Positions 33,480-46,119 of a DNA stretch of 64,000 nt are shown piece by piece. The notes below the pieces were generated by a model. That model saw nothing but the letters and a program-made list of their open reading frames with translations, searched no databases and was not told where the DNA came from. The stretch is taken from contig OY978099.1 in assembly GCA_963854735.1 (NCBI GenBank), forward strand, positions 744,001 through 808,000. Direction: 5' to 3'. Position 1 is the first letter of the stretch, and each line of letters opens with the position of its first letter. The translations under genes and the position numbers were made by a program. This DNA comes from Marvania coccoides (lineage: Eukaryota > Chlorophyta > Trebouxiophyceae > Chlorellales > Chlorellaceae).

Positions 33480-36400
33480 ATGGGCCGCTTGAAATCCTCC
33501 GTCACCTTCCCCCGCAAACCGCCGCACCGCGAGAGCGCATCGGCCCCCCCGCCGTCCCTTCCACCGCCCCAGTTCCAGCCGCTTCATCTTGACAACGGGC
33601 GCGTTTGCACACCCAGCGGGCTGCCCATTCTGGAGGGCGTCACCCCCCAAGCGTGGGTCACCAGCGAACCGGGGTCAAACTTTCTAGTTCTGGGCATGGA
33701 GGCCGCAGGAGGCGCCGCTGCAAGCATGGCAGATTTTCCGCTGGGCCTGCTGCGCTGCCGCCGCTGGCTGGCTTGCGCACGCAACAAGCTCTGGTGGATG
33801 ACGCCGGAGTGGGGCGAGAACGCGGCCCAGCTGCCCCCTGAGACCCAGTTCCTGCTGCTGGAGCTGCCAGACGATGGCGGCTATGCCATCCTGCTGCCGC
33901 TCATCAACGAAGAGACGTTCAGAGGCACCCTGCGCCCGCCCAAGTAAGTATTAATTTTGCATTTGTGTCATGGGGGACTGCGTGGAAATGGTCAAGGAAT
34001 TGAGAGCATTTCTGAGACCTGTCCGGTTCCATTGTTTTTTGGAAAAAAAAATAAAAAATGTCGTTTTCCTTTAGTTTTTTCTTTCGCGCATCTCGTTCTT
34101 GGCCCGTCGCTTTTTCACATACACATATTTTACAATTATCGTGGCAATGCTATTATTATTTGTACTTTTGTTTCCCACCGCCGTTTTCCCCTACGCCTGG
34201 GTGTTTTGCTGGAAGTTCTCCATGGTCAGGTTGGCCGTCAACGCCGGGATCGAGCGGTACCGCGTCACAAACGTCTCTACCTCCCTTGCCAACCTCCGCT
34301 GTGAGTACTCAGTGGGCACCAGCACTATGCGGCCATCCCGCAGCATGCGGAACGCCAGCTCCGCGCCCGCCTGATCCGCGTGCTGTGGGCGCAGCACAAA
34401 CTGCGCCTTGTAGTCCTTTGCAGCGGGGTCTGACGTCATTTCCACTGCGTACCCAAACAGCCCCTTCATGGCGTCACGGAAGGTGGCAATCTGCTTGGTG
34501 AACACCTGCTGCAGCCGGTCCGACGACTTTTGAACCTCCGCCACCCGTCGCCGCAGCAGATTGGCCTCCCCTTCCAGCTGCGCGATCCGCAGAGCTGACC
34601 CATCGCCGCCGCCGCCAGAACCGCCTTCCTGGTCGCCTCCCCCGGCCACCGCGCCCGCTGCCTCCAGCCGCTGGATATTTTGCCGCAGGGCGTCGTTGAC
34701 GGCCTCCAGCTCCGCAATGCGAGAGTCTTTGGCCGCTCGCTGGAGCTCAGCCTCAGGGTTGTTTCGCAAGTGAAGGACCTTCGTGGTCTCAGGGTTGTAC
34801 TCCCCACGCCCCACGCGCTCCAGCAGCAGCGCCACCTGCTTGGCCAGGTTCTCCGCTTCGGATTCGGCCGCCACGGCACGAGACTCGGCGACTGCCGCGC
34901 GCGCGGCCGCCTCCGCCACGGCGTCGGCGGTGCCAGCGGCAGCGGCAGACCCGGCACCCAGCTCGCCCTCCAGCGCCGCCACATGTGCGTGCAAGGCCTC
35001 CACCGTGGCCTCCAGCTCCGCGATGCGGCGCTGCACCGCAGAAATTTCGCCGTCCCCTTCGCCGCCGCCGCCTTGTACGTCTTTCGACAGGTATTCCTCG
35101 TCGTAGGACGCCAGCACCGACTTCAAGCTGTCACGCTCGCGAGACAGGAGCGCCGCACGGCGGTCCATGCGCGCCAGTGCCGTCTCAGCGGTTTCTGACC
35201 TGGCAATGGCCGCCTCTGCTCGCGCCTCTGCGTCCCGAGCGGCAGCAGCAGCGGCCTCAGCGTCAGCGCGCACAGCGGCGAGGTCTTCGCCCTGTTTTCC
35301 AGCGACTGCGGTGGCGGCTACCATGCTCTCTTGCAACCGGCATACCAGCCGCAAGACGTCTTCGGGGCAGTTGCAGTCGCCCACGCCCGAGAGAATGGCC
35401 GTCCAGCGCTGCAGCTGGCCGTCTTTGGCAGCGAGCTCCGCGTGCGCGGAGGTCTCGGAGTCGAGGAGCTGTTCGGCGCGGCGGGCACGGCTCTCGGCAG
35501 CGTCGAGCTTCGTCCGCAGGGCGGCAGCCGCCGCCGCCTGCTCCCGCAGCCGTCCCGCGTCCGCGGCGGCGGCCTCCGCCGTCTTCAGCTGCTCCCGCAG
35601 CGACCGAATGATCACCGAGTCGCTCTCGCTGGAGCCACGGCCGGCAGAGGAGGCCTGCGCCTGCATCGCCGCCGCCTCTACCGCCGCCGTGGCTGCCTCC
35701 GCTTCCCTGCGGGCGGCCGCGTCCACCACAGACTGCGCTTCCGCCGCCTCCACGCGGCGCAGCAACGCCGCAGCGGCGACGGCCTCGCCCTGCCGCCGCA
35801 GCCGCTCTTCCGCGAGTTCCGCATCAATGCGGCGAACGCGGGCCGCGCCATCGTCCACGGCCGCCGCCAGCTGGCGTTCCAGCTCCATTGACCGCACCCT
35901 CAGCTGCCGCAGCTCCTCTGCGTCCGCAGCTGCGCTCCCTGCGCTGGCACTGGCACCTGGAGAGGCTGCAATGGCCCCGACTGCTTTGGCCTTCTGCAGC
36001 TGGACTTGCAGCGCAGCGGCGCGTTCCACCTCCCGTCGCACCCTCCCCTCCGCCTGCTCCACCTGCAGCTGCAGCTGGGCTTCCCTGCCTTCTTGGCGAG
36101 CGGCAGCAGAGGCAGCCTCGGTCTGCAGCCGGCTCAGCTGCAGGTCAGCGTCCTTCAGGCGGCGCTCCAGCCCGCTCTCTCGCTGTTTCAGGCGGTCGAC
36201 CTCCTTCTGCAGCTCCTGCTGGCGACCGGCTCGCTGGGCAAAGTAGTCGAACATGTCCACCCGCGGGACAGCCTCCTCTTCTTCGGCTGCGCCATCCTGT
36301 GCTGGCGCCGCTGACCCCGGCAGTCGTGGTTTTTTCGATGAATCATGTGGTTGCCCCGTTTCGAGCGTTCCCTGCGCGGTATTTTTTTTTCGATTTTCAA

Positions 36401-39400
36401 TTTTTTTGATCGTTTGTTTTTCGGATTCCGCGCATCGTGTTCTATTTTTACCTGTTGGATCGGTGTCGGCGCTCGTCGTTTAGCCCCCACCGCTGCGTCG
36501 CTGAGCTCACCCTCCAGCTGCCTCGGCTGCAGTGGCGATGCGTCCATTCTCTCTTTTCTTGATCTTCTTCACTCTTTACCTCTTCACCATCATTTTCAAT
36601 TTCAAATTGTTCAGCTTTCTCTTCTGAGAATTCCCCTGTTTTCTTTCATTCTGCTGGGCCCTGCTGTGCTGCTGTTGCAACCAATTTGGTCAGGGGAGGG
36701 CTTTTTCCCCCTCTCTCGCACCTGTTTCTCACCCTCTACTCCCTCCGCTGCTTTTCGCTTCAACAGGAACAGCGGCACCAACGGCTCCAGCGGCAACGGC
36801 CGCTGTGAGGTGCTGTACCTTCGCATGGAGAGCGGCGATGAAACTGTGATGGGTAAGCGCTGGCCCCACGCGCTGCTCATGGCTTCTGGCGACGACCCCT
36901 ACGCCCTCATCGAGGCCGCCGTCCCCGAAGCCGCCGCCCTCAGCGGCGGCGCCAAGCCCCTGCGCGAAAAGAAGCTCCCTGCCTCAATTGACGTCTTTGG
37001 ATGGTGTTCGTGGGACGCCTTCTACTCGTCAGTGTCGGCGCAGGGGCTGGTGGACGCGGTGGCCAGCCTGAACGCGGGCGGGGTGCCCCCCAAGCTGGTC
37101 ATCATTGACGATGGCTGGCAGTCCACTGACCTGGATAGGAAATTCAAAGGCAAGTTGGTGACGCTTACTTTTTTTTCCTCCTTTTTATAGTGCTTTTTGT
37201 GGGCATTGCTAGTGTTTTGGAAGGGGGTATACTGTTAATGCCATAAAGTAGAATGGGGTGGTTCAGCACTATGTGTAACTGCAATTTATTATCCAATTTT
37301 GTCTCGTTCGGACATATCTTGTGGAAACGATGTAGTGAATAATGCGGAATCAATTGACAAAATCTCTGAATTGCAAATTTTTTTTCGTGGTGTATTTTTG
37401 CAGGGTGGCAAGACCCCGGCACCGCCCTCCTGGCGTCAGCCAAGGAGCGGCTGGGCACTATGGGGGGCAGCTTTGACAGCGGCGAAGGCTCTGCCGGCGC
37501 CGACGCGGCGGCGGCGGCAGCGATGCGGGAGAAGCCAGGGCGGGAGTGCTACATCGAGGGCGAGAGCGAGGCGATCTCAGCGGTGCTGCGAGACATTCCT
37601 GCGGGCACAGCCACCGGCGCCCTGCTGCAGGAAGTGAAGGCTGCAGAGGACGACACCTTCGACAACGTGGACTACTACACCATCGCACAGCAGCACGATG
37701 CGACGACGGAGGGTGGGGCGACGGCGCGGCAGGCGGCAATGCGCGGCAAGCGCCACGCCACGGTGCTGACCCGAGCCTCGTCTGCGGTGATTCAGTACGT
37801 GGTGGGGCTGGTAGCAGGCGTGTTCCAGGCCCTGATCTTAGTGTTTTATCAGAAAATTGTGGACCCTGCGGAGGACGGAACCTGGTGAGCGAATAAATTA
37901 TAATTAATTCACTCGAATTTCCACTGTTTTATCTCCAATGCAACCTTATACAGAGCTATAATATGTTTCAACTATTTTCCCTGCCAATATCGCTGCAATT
38001 TACACCTAAATTTTGCTACATACTCGAACTTTTGAAAAGCACAGTGAAAAAAAAATAAAAATTAATTGAACCACCCCTTCCTTGCAGGCCTGTGCGGTTC
38101 TTCGAGTACCTCACTAGCGGTCCGCTGCGCGACTCCATGCTGCAGTTCTACGCCGACCAGACCAACTTCACCCGCCGCCTGGTGGACGTCAAAGCCAACT
38201 CAAAGTTCCACTCCCACGACGCCACCCCCGAAGCGGTGCACTCAGGCAAGCCCGAGAACCTGGCAGCCGTGGTGTCGCACCTTCGGGAGCACCACTCAGT
38301 GCAGTACATCTACTGCTGGCACGGGCTGTCCGCCTACTGGTCGGGGGTGGCCCCAGATGCGCCGGCGATGCAGCGCTATCGCCCGAGCATCGTGCACGCG
38401 ACCCCGCCGCCCAGCTTGCGCGAAATCGAGCCCTCCCTGCTGTAAGTAGTCACCCTTTCCTTTCTTCTCCTTTGCTAATGGAGTGTTTTATTCTCGCTAT
38501 TATGGGAGTTTCCCACTGATTCTTGTTGGGGTGATTGTAAAGCCAATATTCCACCAAAATATGTAAGAATTGATGCAAATTTCCGCCTGTTTTAACTTTT
38601 ATAGGTGGAATCCCAGCGTGTTGGCTGGTTTGGGCGTGGTTTTGGACCCCGATGGTCTTTTCCGGGACATGCATTCTTACCTTGCGGGCGCAGGGGTCAC
38701 TGGAGTGAAAGTGGACTGCCAGGCTGGGGTGGGCATGATGGGGTCGGTCACAGGAGGGGGCCCCGCGGTGGCAGCGCGCTACCACGCCGCGTTGGAGGAC
38801 TCGGTCGCCGATAATTTCCCTGGTAAGACAATCTTTACTTTTCTCGCAAAAAATATTTCCTCTTCATTGCATTATCAATCGAGTAGTAAGCTAAATGTTC
38901 CATCTTCCTACTTTTGTATTGAGTTCGTACCTTCCCAATTCAACATTTTTTCCTGAAATCAAATGCCTTGAATTTTTCTTTTTCCGCTGCAGGCAACGAC
39001 GTCATCAACTGCATGTGCCACTCCACAGAAAACATTTACCGCTGGCGCGGCACCGCCGTGGCACGCGCCTCCGACGATTTCTACCCCTCAGACACCGCCT
39101 CCCACACCCCGCACATCGCAGCATGCGCTTTCAACGGCCTGTTTTTATCGGCGCTCGCCCAGCCCGATTTCGACATGTTTCACTCCAAGCACGTGGTCGC
39201 AGGGCTGCACGCCGCCGCGCGCGCCGTCTCCGGGGGCCCTGTGTACGTTTCCGACGCCCCAGGGCACCACGGGTTCGATATTTTGCGGCAGTTGGTGCTC
39301 CCCGACGGTTCCGTGCTTCGGGCGCTACTCCCGGGCCGTCCCACCCGCGACTGCCTCTTCCTGGACCCCCTCCGCGACGCCAAGTCGCTGCTAAAGATCT

Positions 39401-40374
39401 GGAATGCGAATGAAGCTACGGGCGTGGTAGGGGTGTTCAATTTGCAGGGCGCTTCATGGGACCGCTCTCGTCGCCGCTTTGCCTTCCATTCCACCGCGCC
39501 CCCGCGCCTCACAACCACCGTGCGGGTGGTCGACGTGGAGACCATGCGGGTGGCACCCTCCACCGCGGCAGCAGAAGCAGCGGCGGCCACCAGCAGCCAG
39601 CAGAGGCAGCGGTCGCTATCGCCGACAGGGACGCTGGAAGAAAACGCGAACGGGCGCGCCAGCAGCAGGTCACCGACGCCGAGCGAATTCACTGGAATGC
39701 TGGAGACCCATCTGGAGGGGGGAGACACCAGCGCAGGGTACGACAGCGACGTGAGCAGCGGCGAGGAGGGAAACACGCGTGGCGGGTTAGCGGCTGCCGC
39801 CGCCCCCCGCCGGCGCTGCGTCCCCGCCGTGCCCGCGCCTTGCGGCGACGTGGCGGCGTTTGTGAACACCACGGGCGCGCTGCTGCGGCTGCCAGCGGAC
39901 GGAGAGGTGCAGGTGGAGCTGGAGAGTGCCAAAGCAGCGGTGGTCACTTTCGCTAAAATTTGCTCGCACCACGGCGTGGATTTCGCGCCTCTGGGGCTGA
40001 AAAACATGCTGAATGGCGGCGGGGCCGTCACCTTTGTCGAGGTGGAGGCTGACCGCGGTCAGGTGGACCTGCTGGCAGCACAAGCGCTGTCAGACACAGG
40101 CAATGACACCGAGAACTACGCAGATTTAGTGGCGGGGGAGCTGAACGCGGGCTTTGCGGACGAAGACGCGGTGCCTGCCGTGCTGCCGCGGTTCCACGTG
40201 GGCGTGAAGGGCCGAGGCACGCTGCTGGCGCTATGCTCTCGTGAGCCGGTGCTGTGCAGCGTAGATGGGTACGAGGTGCGCCACAGCTGGAAGGCGGAGG
40301 AGCAGCGGCTGGAGGTGGAGGTGCCGCAGGTGGGGAAGCACACGAAGCAGCACCTGGTGGTGCAGTTTCGGTGA
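33480..40374 (+). CDS. Raffinose-synthase / alkaline alpha-galactosidase-like GH36 protein (1093 aa)
   Basis: Six exons: 33480-33943, 36767-37149, 37404-37884, 38088-38441, 38605-38822 and 38993-40374. Intron 1 (2.8 kb) holds the MAD1 gene; intron 2 has a GC donor. GH36/SIP1 landmarks: [13 protein letters not shown] (residues 229-241), VIIDDGWQS (266-274), [20 protein letters not shown] with nucleophile Asp598, and ARASDDFYP with the acid/base Asp near 661-662. These enzymes cleave or transfer alpha-galactosyl groups (stachyose/raffinose metabolism). Oddities: an insert at about residues 300-445 with a hydrophobic stretch ([20 protein letters not shown], 411-430), and a Ser/Ala-rich linker near 790-890. 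The C-terminal beta domain is typical. Synthase versus hydrolase cannot be told from sequence. Confidence 0.88.
34191..36547 (-). CDS. MAD1: MAD1 spindle-checkpoint coiled-coil protein (733 aa), nested gene
   Basis: Two exons: 36547-36452 and 36296-34191. Almost the whole protein is an Ala/Glu/Arg-rich coiled coil (for example [20 protein letters not shown]). The C-terminus carries the MAD1 globular domain: [29 protein letters not shown] (human: LFGYRVDMT), then a beta-hairpin FVLRPQ and the end region with [18 protein letters not shown]. The length is close to human MAD1 (718). Known role: docks MAD2 at unattached kinetochores, in complex with BUB1. The gene lies wholly inside intron 1 of the GH36 gene on the opposite strand. 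The C-terminal match carries the assignment; the first exon is inferred. Confidence 0.82.
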
Positions 40375-40994
40375 GGACGGGGATGAGGAAAATTATTTGA
40401 GTTATTTTGTTGAAAGAGAGAGAAGGAAAGACGTGCGCTCGGGGTGCCAGGAAGACGCATTTTCGTTTTTTTCATTGCACGATTTGCACAGTTTTCCTGT
40501 TTATTGCTTGTGTTGTGAGGGAAAGGGAGATGGCGGTATTTTTTTCAATCTCCTGCAATTTTTAATACATGTGAGTCCTCCCACCCCCTCTGAAAGCAGC
40601 AGCAAGTAAAAGCCAGCGTTTTAGCAGCAAGATTTGCGGCGTGTGTTGCTTTCTTCTGATTGCATGCGTCCATCACATTTTCGGCGCGCCTTGAATTTTC
40701 CCTGGTTCTGCCCTTTATCTAACAAAATGTCACAGCCAGCTTACACCAAACTATGTGAAGTTCAAAGGGAGACGTATACTATTTTAAAAGTGTTGATCAA
40801 TTTATTTTGAATCGCATTGGCGGTTGACGTAAAAAAAGAAAGGATGCAAAAAGCATTGTATTTGGGAATAAATATGGTAAAAACAAAAGAAGGCAAGACA
40901 TAGATTGAAATGTTAAGAAAAGAAATACCCATCTGTTATTAATGGCTGGCCGTTTTCAACTCGAACTATACTCGTTGAGCACCCGCGGCAAAAT
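40375..40994. other. Intergenic region between convergent genes
   Basis: 3' ends of the GH36 gene and the tetraspan-like gene. AT-rich; no gene or repeat seen. Confidence 0.5.
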
Positions 40995-42729
40995 TTAGTC
41001 TCCTTTGGTCGGCAGGCGGAAACTAAGAGAAAGCGAGGTGTAGGCCGACGCCAGCTGCAGGAGGATCATCAGCACGCCCACAGCCACCACCACCCGCTCT
41101 CCGGTGGTCTCCTTGATGCAGTGCTCGGGCAGGTCGGCGGCGTAGTCCTTGCCTCCCGCTTGGCGAGCCTATCGGGAAGGAAAGAACAATGAAGAAAAAC
41201 GTTGAAGAAACCAGTTTGGATAAAGTAAAAAATATCAGCCAGTTATAACGAAACAACAAATAAAATAAGAGGTGCTCGCCTCCAGTTTGGTTTTGAACGC
41301 CTGCTCCCACTTCTCGCGCTTTGCACGACGCGCCTCGTGCTGGCGCTGCACCTCTGCGCCCGCGGAGCCCACCATCAGGGAGTGGTACGCGTCCGCCTTC
41401 TGCCGCTGCAGCGCCGCCTGCATGTTGGGCAGCTCCCGCAGCGCCTGCTGCAGCTCCGGGTGAGTCGCCTTGTCGGGGACAACGCCGATGTCAGTGAGGG
41501 CCGCCAAAATGTCGCGGTACTCCTCGTATGCGATAAAGTCACCAGTGGAGCCGCTGTGGGCCTTGGCGATGCGCTCAATGACGCGGTCCGCGGTGTCCAG
41601 GCGGCGGCGCAGCAGCGCCTTCTCTTCCTCGCTCATGCGGGAGATGGTCTCGGCGTTGATAGTCTCGTTCTTCAGCACCGACGCCAGGACCTGGCCAGTT
41701 GAATTGAATATGATTTATGTTGAGTTTATGAGGCATATTTTCACTTGGAAGAATAAATGATGTTTCACAAAAAAAACATGGCAACCAAGGCTCACCTCCT
41801 CGGCGTGGCGTTTGATCATCTCCACTTTGGCGCGAACGTAGCTGAGGTCGGTGAACCTGAGCGCCTGCTGCTCCTTGCGCAAAGTTTCAGCGGCCGCGTT
41901 TCCACCCGTGACGCCCCCATGTTGCACCATTGTCAGCGTATCTTCCAGCTCATTCAGGCGGTCAAAAACCGCATGCATGGCCTCGGCGTGGCGAGAAGCC
42001 TCCGAGGCACTTTCAATGATGACTTGCCTGTGGTGCAGCTCCGCTAGAGCGCAGTCAACCTGGAAAATTTCCCCACATTTCATAGATTAATAAATAAAAA
42101 TCATATTTTTCGTTAATTGACAGCTTTAAAACTGCCATGCAGATTCAGGGGCATGTTGAGAAGCCAGCAGATACAACAATGTTCATATTTATTTATTTTC
42201 CTCACCTGTGCGTCCCTCACGACTTCTCCCACAAACTGGAAAGCTAGGAGGATTCCCACGATGGAAACCACCAGTTGCAGGTTGATGAGATTGGCGGAGC
42301 GCCGCGCGCCGCCCACGTAGCCCACTATCCCGCTGCCGATGAGCAGCGCCCCCAGAAAGAGGCCCGTCGTCTCTGTAAATTGGTATAGGTAGCGGGAGGA
42401 CAGCGCCAGGACAACCACCCCGATGAACACGTGGCCCAGCGCCAGGTACTTCTCCGCCAGAGCCCATTTGAGGGAAGCTGAAATAACAAGAGAAAACATT
42501 TTAATTTGAGGAGCAATCAGGCGCAAATATGGAGCTGCTTCGCACATTTCCTGGAGGTGAAGGAGTCGCCCATCAGCATGCCGGCTGGACTAGCTGGACT
42601 CGCTGTGAAGGACGTGCGGTTAGGGCTCGAGTTGCCAGCTGTTGCCCCAGAAAATAGGTGGCCTATCGATGCCATTGGGGGAGGGCTAGGAGGAGGGCTG
42701 CGCGTGGGCAGGGCTTTGACGGAAGCCAT
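40995..42729 (-). CDS. Tetraspan-like protein with large helical loop (434 aa)
   Basis: Five exons: 42729-42546, 42477-42206, 42059-41796, 41690-41280 and 41168-40995. The fourth intron has a GC donor (GAG|GCGAGC). The N-terminus is Ser/Pro rich and may be a transit peptide. Three hydrophobic helices follow: LGHVFIGVVVLALSSRYLY, LFLGALLIGSGIVGYVGG and LQLVVSIVGILLAFQFVG. A long helical region (about residues 150-375) is rich in Glu, Arg, Lys and Ala, and a last helix VVVAVGVLMILLQLASAY sits near the C-terminus. The four-helix plan recalls tetraspanins, but the CCG loop motif is missing and the big loop is coiled-coil-like, so this is only a topology match. Confidence 0.65.
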
Positions 42730-43176
42730 GTTTGATTACTCCAGAAGTGAACAAGGCCGCCTGGTTCGCACCAACAAGGGCGCTACACTTTTTTCCGGGG
42801 GGAGTCAATCCCGACCAAATGCTGGCCTTGTGCGGCTCGCTGGCGGATGATCTGGGATGTATAATGATGGATCAAAGTGTAGTTATATTCAAAAGCGAAG
42901 CATATCGCTTGAAAATCGGCAGCGAAGGTGGTCAACTTTGAATACGAGCGCTCTTTTTCACCCATAATTCTGCAGGTAAAGATGCAGGTCTTTAATCAAT
43001 TATTATTCAGTTAATTGCACAAGTTATCCTGCGATCGCGCACCCGGCCCCTTGCTCACAGACAAACACGTAATTTATTTATTACAACTTTAAATCAATTT
43101 CGCCGCTTTTCCTGTCTCTTTGCTGAACTACAGTGTCAACGAAAGGCGTGAAATCTATTGCAACTCAACCCGAACC
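42730..43176. other. Head-to-head promoter region
   Basis: Between the tetraspan-like (-) and ataxin-3 (+) genes. An open stretch at 42732-42941 starts with ATG but leads to no splice partner; not called. Confidence 0.4.
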
Positions 43177-44842
43177 ATGTCAGAGCCTGGCCCGAGCAGC
43201 AACGACATCGGCAGCGGTGACACTGCCGCAGTTTTACCTACAGTGCCATCAGACTATATGCTCTACCACGAGCCGCAGCAGGCCGCCCTCTGCGGCGTGC
43301 ACGCGCTCAACACACTCCTCCAGGGCCCCGTTTTCAGCGCCATGGACTTGGGCGAAATTGCCCAACAACTGGACGCCGAGGAGCACGCCCTGATGGCGGC
43401 ACAAGGCCTGGAGAGCGCGGACTTCCTGCGCTTCGTCGCGGAGGACAGCAGCAACGTGGACGCCAGCGGCATGTTCTCCATCCAAGTCCTGTCAAAAGCG
43501 CTGGAGGTGTGGGGCCTGGCGGCGGTTCCAATTACTCATCCCGACGCCAGCACCGCCAAGACCGCACCCCAGAACTTCGACGCGTTTCTGTGCAACCTGC
43601 AAGAGCACTGGTTCACGCTGAGAAAAGTTTCGGGGGAGTGGTGGAACCTGAATTCACTTTTTGCTCATCCCGAGCCGCTGTCGCAGTTCTACCTGGCGGC
43701 CTTCCTGGCCAGCCTGATGGAGCAGGGGTGAGTTATTATTGTCGCATATGCTTTGAATCAAATTTTTGTTATACATATTACTTTTGCAAGCATTATGTAC
43801 TCCCCTTTTAATTATGTTTGTATTTACTGCCAAACCAACCACCGTATTGTTCAATGAACCAGGTACACTATCTTTTTCATCCGGGGAAGCCTTCCCCCGC
43901 CAGACCCCTCCAGGGGCGGCAACGCCGGCGCAGAGGTGGGGCACTGGATGACCTCCACCGCCGCCCGAGAGGCCGCCAAAGCAACGGCACAGCTCAAGCA
44001 GTCGGGCTTCGTCAAAGCCGCCGCCAAGGGGCTGCAGAGCATGGCCTCCGCGGCTGGGACGCGCATGCTGCTGCGCCGCCGCGACCGCTCGCCGCTGCCC
44101 GGTGCTGCGGGGCATCGCAGCGGTGGCGGGGCAGCAGGATTCGACGACGACGACGATGCGGAGCTGCAGAGGGCGCTGGCTGCCAGCAGGGAAGAAGCGG
44201 GGGGCATGGGAGGGGAAACGGGTGGTGCCAGTGGCGGCAGTGGTAGTGGATTTGGCAGCTATGGTTCAGAAGATGATCCGGAGCTAGCAGCGGCCATTGC
44301 CGCGAGCATGGCGGACGCCACGTCCCCGCCGGCCACGCAGGAGGGTGTGGGGGGGGGCCCTGAGGCGACGACGGTAGAAAAAGAGGTGGGAGAGAGCCTG
44401 GATGGCCCTGGCTCGGCTGTTGCAGCTGCTGAGGCTTCTGGTGCAGCGCCTGCCGTGGCGGCAGGAGGGGTTCCGCAGCTGGAGGAGGAGCCTGTGGTGG
44501 ATGCAGAGGGCGCAGTGGAGGTGGGGGTGAAGCTGCCTGGTGGGAAGAGGGTTTCTAGAAGGTAAGAGAGGAGCGTTTTGAGTAAATTAGCTAATGACGA
44601 TGACGATTTTACGACAATATGATGGTTTTCTTTTTTATGTGTATGCAAAATGTGTGTTCTACAGGTTCGCAGCTGGGGCAGCCGTGGGGCAGGTGGTGGC
44701 ATTTGCTGCAAAGTGCGGCGTGGATATGAGCAAGCACAGGCTGGCGACGTCATTTCCTAGGAAGGTTCTGGCTGACTGGGAGCAGAGCATGGCCGATGCG
44801 GGGGTGGGCAGCAAAGATATGGTGTTCTGCGAGCCTTTTTGA
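43177..44842 (+). CDS. ATXN3: Ataxin-3-type deubiquitinase: Josephin-UIM-UIM-UBX (475 aa)
   Basis: Three exons: 43177-43727, 43863-44561 and 44665-44842. Josephin domain from residue ~28: YHEPQQAALCGVHALNTLL with catalytic Cys39, QEHWFTLRKV with the catalytic His, and WWNLNSLF with the Asn. Two ubiquitin-interacting motifs: DAELQRALAASREE and DPELAAAIAASMADA. The C-terminus has a UBX-like fold (KLPGGKRVSRRFAAGAAVGQ, then VVAFAAKCGV), as in plant and algal homologues, which can bind Cdc48/p97. Known role: trims ubiquitin chains, often with p97. There is no polyQ tract. AATAAA at 44865. Confidence 0.92.
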
Positions 44843-45149
44843 GGCGCAAGTGCGCTACAAAATGAATAAACATGTAAAGAGATGTTTGAATCCTCAACCA
44901 ATTTTCTGCAAGAATTGCTGCTGCCAGCTCCTTCTTCTTAGCGCAAAAGACATTTATACGGGCCTTCAAAGAACGGTAGAATAACTAAGAGTAAGTAGAG
45001 TTCAAGCATTTATCGAGGAGCGCTCTGCTAACCACCTTTCCCCTTGAAATTGGCTCCATCCTGTGCCGTCAAAAAAAAAAAAAACGCACACACATTTTAA
45101 AACTTTTTTTCAATCTTGAGTCCCACAAATCTCTGCGGGGCTTCGCAGC
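44843..45149. other. Intergenic region
   Basis: Contains the AATAAA of the ataxin-3 gene (44865-44870), a poly-A run at 45071-45084, and the promoter of the TMEM41-like gene. Confidence 0.5.
44865..44870 (+). terminator. Probable poly(A) signal (AATAAA) of ataxin-3
   Basis: About 25 bases after the stop. Confidence 0.45.
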
Positions 45150-46119
45150 ATGGGAGCGGGAGCAGAAATGAAACGATTTAAATTTGTGGGCCTTGTCGTA
45201 CTTGCAGCCGCTTTATATGGAATACATAACCTGGTTCTCCGAAAAGGCATAATCTCGCTGGACGTGAGCTCGAATACGTGTCGGTCATATCCACCTCATT
45301 TTTCAAATTTACGGGGTTGGTGTATCGTTGCATTTCAAGCTTCAAACTGACAAAACCCCCCCATTTTTGCAGCCTCAGGAGTGGGACACACTGCGGGACT
45401 TCCCTCCTCGCTCCGTCTACCAGTTGCTCAACCAGCGCAACGTCTCTTTAAAGATCGCCGCCCGCCACCCGGCAGGCGTGCTTCTCATCTGGGCCGCTGC
45501 CTACGTCGGAATGCAGACTTTCGCCATCCCTGGGACGATCTCTCTATCACTTTTGGGAGGCGCTTTGTGGGGTGTCCACCGGGCCGCCATCCTGGTGGCG
45601 GTGGTGAGCACGCTGGGCTCCTGCAGCTGCTACATGCTCTCGCGGCTGATCGGCAGACCTCTGGCGGCTGCCCTGTGGCCTGGAAAGCTTCAATCGTACG
45701 GCGAAGAGGTGGCGAAGCGGCAGGCGCAGATGTTGAACTACATTATTTTTTTGAGAGTCACGCCGCTGCTGCCCAACACTTTTGTCAACGTGGCCTCGCC
45801 CATTGTGGGCGTCCCGCTGGCGCCCTTTGCATTAGGTACGGATGCGCAGCTTTTATTCGAATTTCGAAAGAAAATAATATACTACCGCCATTTTTCATTA
45901 ATTATGTGACTGAATATTTGTTGTCTTTCAGGGACGCTGTTGGGCTGCCTTCCGAACAATCTCTTTGCGGTGAACTGCGGTAGCCGGCTGGCTGAGCTGC
46001 AGTCGATGTCTGATTTAGTGGACGGCCGAATGCTGGCGCTTGGCTTATGCGTGGGAGTCTTAGCGCTAGCTCCGGTGTACTTACAAGCCAGGCAAGGAAG
46101 CGCGAAAAAGACTGTATGA
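45150..46119 (+). CDS. TMEM41-type VTT/DedA membrane protein (254 aa)
   Basis: Three exons: 45150-45263, 45373-45835 and 45932-46119. The VTT (DedA/SNARE-associated) core matches TMEM41 closely: QTFAIPGTISLSLLGGALWG, then GSCSCYMLSRLIGRPL, LNYIIFLRVTPLLPNTFVNV and ASPIVGVPLAPFALGTLLG, continuing to LAPVYLQAR (human: NYIIFLRITPFLPNWFINITSP). The N-terminus has a signal-anchor helix (FVGLVVLAAALYGIHNLVL). TMEM41B is an ER lipid scramblase needed for autophagosome and lipoprotein formation; the algal role is inferred from that. The ending is basic (GSAKKTV). Confidence 0.88.

Noticed and set aside
35167..36246. Open frame of about 360 codons on the + strand over MAD1
   Set aside because: Low-complexity Ala/Ser/Arg shadow of the coiled-coil codons; the minus strand has the MAD1 C-terminal domain.
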